Shown: positions 61,879-64,000 of the stretch, piece after piece
Layout of the letters: every line of letters begins with the position of its first letter
How positions within the stretch are numbered: the stretch's first letter is position 1
Notes under the pieces: generated by a model
The model's database searches: none
Told to the model about the DNA's origin: nothing
What the model saw: only the letters and a program-made list of their open reading frames with translations
NCBI RefSeq assembly: GCF_021117345.1
Contig: NZ_CP088261.1
Location: 1,860,001-1,924,000, forward strand
Length of the DNA stretch: 64,000 nt
Reading direction: 5' to 3'
Origin: Microbacterium sp. cx-55
Lineage (GTDB): Bacteria; Actinomycetota; Actinomycetes; Actinomycetales; Microbacteriaceae
Program-made: the position numbers and the translations under genes

Positions 61879-62517
61879 ATGCGTATCACCAAGCACGAGC
61901 ACGCCGCCCTCACTCTCGAGAAGCAGGGCCGCAAGCTCATCATCGATCCCGGGGTCTTCACCGCTTCCCTGGAGCCCCTCGACAACATCGTGGGGGTCGT
62001 CATCACCCACGAGCACCCCGACCACTGGACCGGCGATCACCTCGACCGCATCCTGATGGCGAACCCGGGCATCCCGATCGTCGCGCCGCAGGGTCTCGCG
62101 AACGCGGCTCCGGGGTACCCGATCACGGTCGTCTCCCCCGGCGACAGCATCGACATCGACTCGTTCCATCTCGAGTTCTTCGGCGGCGAGCACGCGGTGA
62201 TCCACGAGAGCATCCCGGTGATCGACAACGTCGGCGTTCTCGTCGACGATGGGTTCTACTACCCGGGCGACTCGTACAGCGTGCCGAAGGGCGCCGCCGT
62301 CGAGGTGCTGGCGGCCCCCGTGGGTGCGCCGTGGCTGAAGATCGGCGACGCGATGGACTTCGTCCTCGCCGTGAAGCCGCGCCGCGTCTTCGGAACGCAC
62401 GACATGACCCTGTCGGTCGCGGGTCGTGACATGGGGCTCAGCCGGCTCCGTTGGGCCGTGGAGCAGAACGGCGGCGAGTTCATCGCTCTCGAGCCGGGCG
62501 ACAGCACGGAGCTGTAG
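61879..62517 (+). CDS. metallo-beta-lactamase-fold hydrolase
   Basis: 212 residues. The fold is recognised from ITHEHPDHWTGDHLD (HxHxDH motif) and other His residues (FFGGEHAVIHES, FGTHDMTLS). Resembles the UlaG/YhfI-like group. Likely a cytoplasmic Zn/Mn hydrolase, substrate unknown. The ATG at 61879 (MRITKHEHAALTLEK) is the family start; the upstream extension runs through the tRNA promoter area. Confidence 0.85.
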   Translation: MRITKHEHAALTLEKQGRKLIIDPGVFTASLEPLDNIVGVVITHEHPDHWTGDHLDRILMANPGIPIVAPQGLANAAPGYPITVVSPGDSIDIDSFHLEFFGGEHAVIHESIPVIDNVGVLVDDGFYYPGDSYSVPKGAAVEVLAAPVGAPWLKIGDAMDFVLAVKPRRVFGTHDMTLSVAGRDMGLSRLRWAVEQNGGEFIALEPGDSTEL

Positions 62518-62530
62518 ACACCGCACGCGA

Positions 62531-62575
62531 AACGGCGGATGCCGCGGACCACTCGGGCCCGCGGCATCCGCCGTT
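62531..62575. terminator. bidirectional terminator between MBL gene and ptsH
   Basis: Perfect 17-bp inverted repeat AACGGCGGATGCCGCGG with an 11-nt loop between two convergent genes. It likely stops transcription from both sides. Confidence 0.8.
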
Positions 62576-62592
62576 CTGGTTCGTTGCGCGAA

Positions 62593-62862
62593 TTACTGCG
62601 CGTCGAGGTCCGTCTCGAGGAGAGCGACGAGCTCGTCGAGCACCTTCTCGGCGCCCTCACCCTCGGCCTTCAGCGTCACGACGGAGCCCTTGGCCGCACC
62701 GAGTCCGATGAGCGAAAGGATGCTGCCCGCGTTCAGGTCGGGTCCGCCGGCGGCGGCGATCGTCACCGGGAGCTTCTTCTCCTGCACCGCCTGCACGAAG
62801 AGCTTCGCGGGGCGAGCGTGCAATCCGGAGCTGCTCGCGATGGTTGCCTGACGTTCTGCCAT
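62593..62862 (-). CDS. ptsH: phosphocarrier protein HPr
   Basis: 89 residues. It relays phosphate from Enzyme I to EIIA. His15 in SSGLHARPAKLF is the phosphorylated residue; NAGSILSLIGLG carries the Ser46-equivalent (Ser47). It lies 33 nt downstream of the fructose-type PTS gene, the common fruA-ptsH order. Confidence 0.97.
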   Translation of the reverse strand: MAERQATIASSSGLHARPAKLFVQAVQEKKLPVTIAAAGGPDLNAGSILSLIGLGAAKGSVVTLKAEGEGAEKVLDELVALLETDLDAQ

Positions 62863-62894
62863 GACTGTTTCCTTCCGTCTTTGGGTTTATTGTC

Positions 62895-64000
62895 TCAGGC
62901 GGCGACGGGTACCGCTTCTGCCTCGGCCAGTTCTTTACGCCCGACCCACTTCTTCAGTGCCACGACGGCGAAGGCGGAGACCACGGTTCCAGCCAGGACG
63001 GCGATGAGGAAGCCCCACCACGGGTCGATGGCGAAGAGCACGAAGATGCCGCCGTGCGGGGCGAGCGACGAGACGCCGAGGGCCATCGCGAGCCCACCGG
63101 TGACGGCGCCACCGACCATGGACGCCGGGATGACGCGCAGCGGGTCTGCCGCCGCGAAGGGGATCGCACCCTCGCTGATGAACGACGCACCGAGCAGCCA
63201 GGCGGCCTTGCCGTTCTCACGCTCGACGGGGGTGAAGAGGTTCTTCGCGAGCACCGTGGAGGCGAGCGCCATCGCGAGCGGCGGCACCATCCCGGCGGCC
63301 ATGACGGCGCCCATGATGAGGAACGGAACGGCGTGGATGTCGCTGGTCGACGCGCTGGCGAGTCCCGCGGTCGCGAAGGCGTATGCCACCTTGTTGATCG
63401 GTCCGCCGAGATCGAAGCACATCATGAGCCCCAGGATCACGCCGACGAGCACGATCGCGGAGGTGCCGGCGAGGTTGGTGAGTCCGTCGTTCAGAAGCTC
63501 CATGAGCGCAGCGATCGGCCGGCCCAGGAACAGGATCATTAGACCCGACGCGACGATAGACCCGACGAGCGGAATGATCACGACCGGCATCAGCCCGCGC
63601 AGCCAGCGCGGCGGGTTGAGGCGTCCGAGCCACCAGGCGACGAATCCGGCGAGCAGACCGCCGATGATGCCGCCGATGAAGCCGGCGTTCATGAGCACGG
63701 CCACGGCACCGGCGACGAAGCCGGGCGCGATGCCGGGCCGGTCGGCGATGGCGAACGCGATGTATCCGGCGAGAGCCGAGACGAGGAAGCCCATCGACGT
63801 CGAACCGATCATGAACGCGACCGAGCCAAGGTACTGGCCGATGCCGCCCGCGGGCAGATCCCAGAGCGAGTTCTGAATGATGACCGTCGCCGCATTCTCG
63901 GTGACGTTGAAGCCGCCCAGCAGGAAGCCGAGTGCGATCAGCAGACCGCCACCGGCGACGAACGGGATCATGTAGCTGACACCCGTGAGCAGGATGCGCT
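62895..64000 (-). CDS. fructose-family PTS EIIC (C-terminal part; gene continues past window end)
   Basis: At least 368 residues, open to the window edge. Membrane transport domain EIIC of the fructose/mannitol PTS family: SYMIPFVAGGGLLIALGFLLGG, FDLGGPINKVAYAF and ISEGAIPFAAADP. EIIA/EIIB domains probably lie upstream outside the window (FruA-type fusion). HPr follows directly. Substrate fructose is inferred from the family. Confidence 0.88.
   Translation of the reverse strand, partial: RILLTGVSYMIPFVAGGGLLIALGFLLGGFNVTENAATVIIQNSLWDLPAGGIGQYLGSVAFMIGSTSMGFLVSALAGYIAFAIADRPGIAPGFVAGAVAVLMNAGFIGGIIGGLLAGFVAWWLGRLNPPRWLRGLMPVVIIPLVGSIVASGLMILFLGRPIAALMELLNDGLTNLAGTSAIVLVGVILGLMMCFDLGGPINKVAYAFATAGLASASTSDIHAVPFLIMGAVMAAGMVPPLAMALASTVLAKNLFTPVERENGKAAWLLGASFISEGAIPFAAADPLRVIPASMVGGAVTGGLAMALGVSSLAPHGGIFVLFAIDPWWGFLIAVLAGTVVSAFAVVALKKWVGRKELAEAEAVPVAA

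Overview
This window is high-GC (about 70% by eye) chromosomal DNA from an actinobacterium, most likely Microbacterium or a close relative in Microbacteriaceae. The evidence is gene order (rplS-lepB-rnhB-DUF2469-yraN-comM-dprA-xerC and rpsB-tsf-pyrH-frr-cdsA), actinobacteria-typical families (DUF2469, DUF3060, DUF3515, DUF4349), many GTG starts, and -10 boxes of TAnnnT type often placed 6-7 nt before the start codon, implying leaderless mRNAs. I see no phage, insertion sequence, CRISPR array or rRNA operon; it is mostly core genome.

Layout. 1-7.1 kb: 3' part of glgB, a thioredoxin/TPR protein, a large secreted/membrane protein, an AI-2E-type permease, a hydrolase, a small zinc-ribbon protein and a lysozyme-like cell-wall protein. 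7.1-12.1 kb (minus strand): rpsB-tsf-pyrH-frr-cdsA-DivIVA-like, covering translation, UMP supply and phospholipid synthesis. 12.4-20.2 kb: an M23-like protein, DUF3060 lipoprotein, xerC, dprA, comM, yraN, DUF2469, rnhB, lepB and rplS. 20.3-25.1 kb: map, the rpsP-khpA-rimM-trmD operon and a glutamate-cysteine ligase. 25.1-32.3 kb: ffh, then a TetR regulator divergent from a four-gene peptide-type ABC importer. 32.3-44.4 kb: ftsY, smc, a small-ORF/acetyltransferase cluster, mutM, rnc, rpmF, DUF177, coaD and recG. 44.5-47.2 kb: acyltransferase, rsmD, thiL and DUF3515. 47.2-53.6 kb (minus): leuC-leuD-murA-plsC-gpsA-ddl, a tight operon for leucine, peptidoglycan and phospholipid synthesis. 53.8-61.5 kb: an O-acetylhomoserine sulfhydrylase coupled to a flavin monooxygenase, TerC, a sigma factor with a DUF4349 membrane protein, and a CopC/YcnI copper cluster. 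61.6-64 kb: tRNA-Glu(CUC), a metallo-beta-lactamase-fold protein, HPr and a fructose-type PTS permease cut by the window end.

The most interesting regulatory structure is upstream of leuC. A 14-codon apparently leaderless ORF with three consecutive Leu codons ends inside the 5' arm of a perfect 10-bp hairpin followed by a short T-run, which is the arrangement expected of ribosome-mediated leucine attenuation controlling the whole leuCD-murA-plsC-gpsA-ddl unit. Other points are a strong consensus promoter driving an unannotated 43-codon ORF beside smc, a gpsA reading frame that continues 101 nt into ddl, hairpins in the rpsB leader, and a recurrent leaderless-promoter architecture in about a dozen genes.
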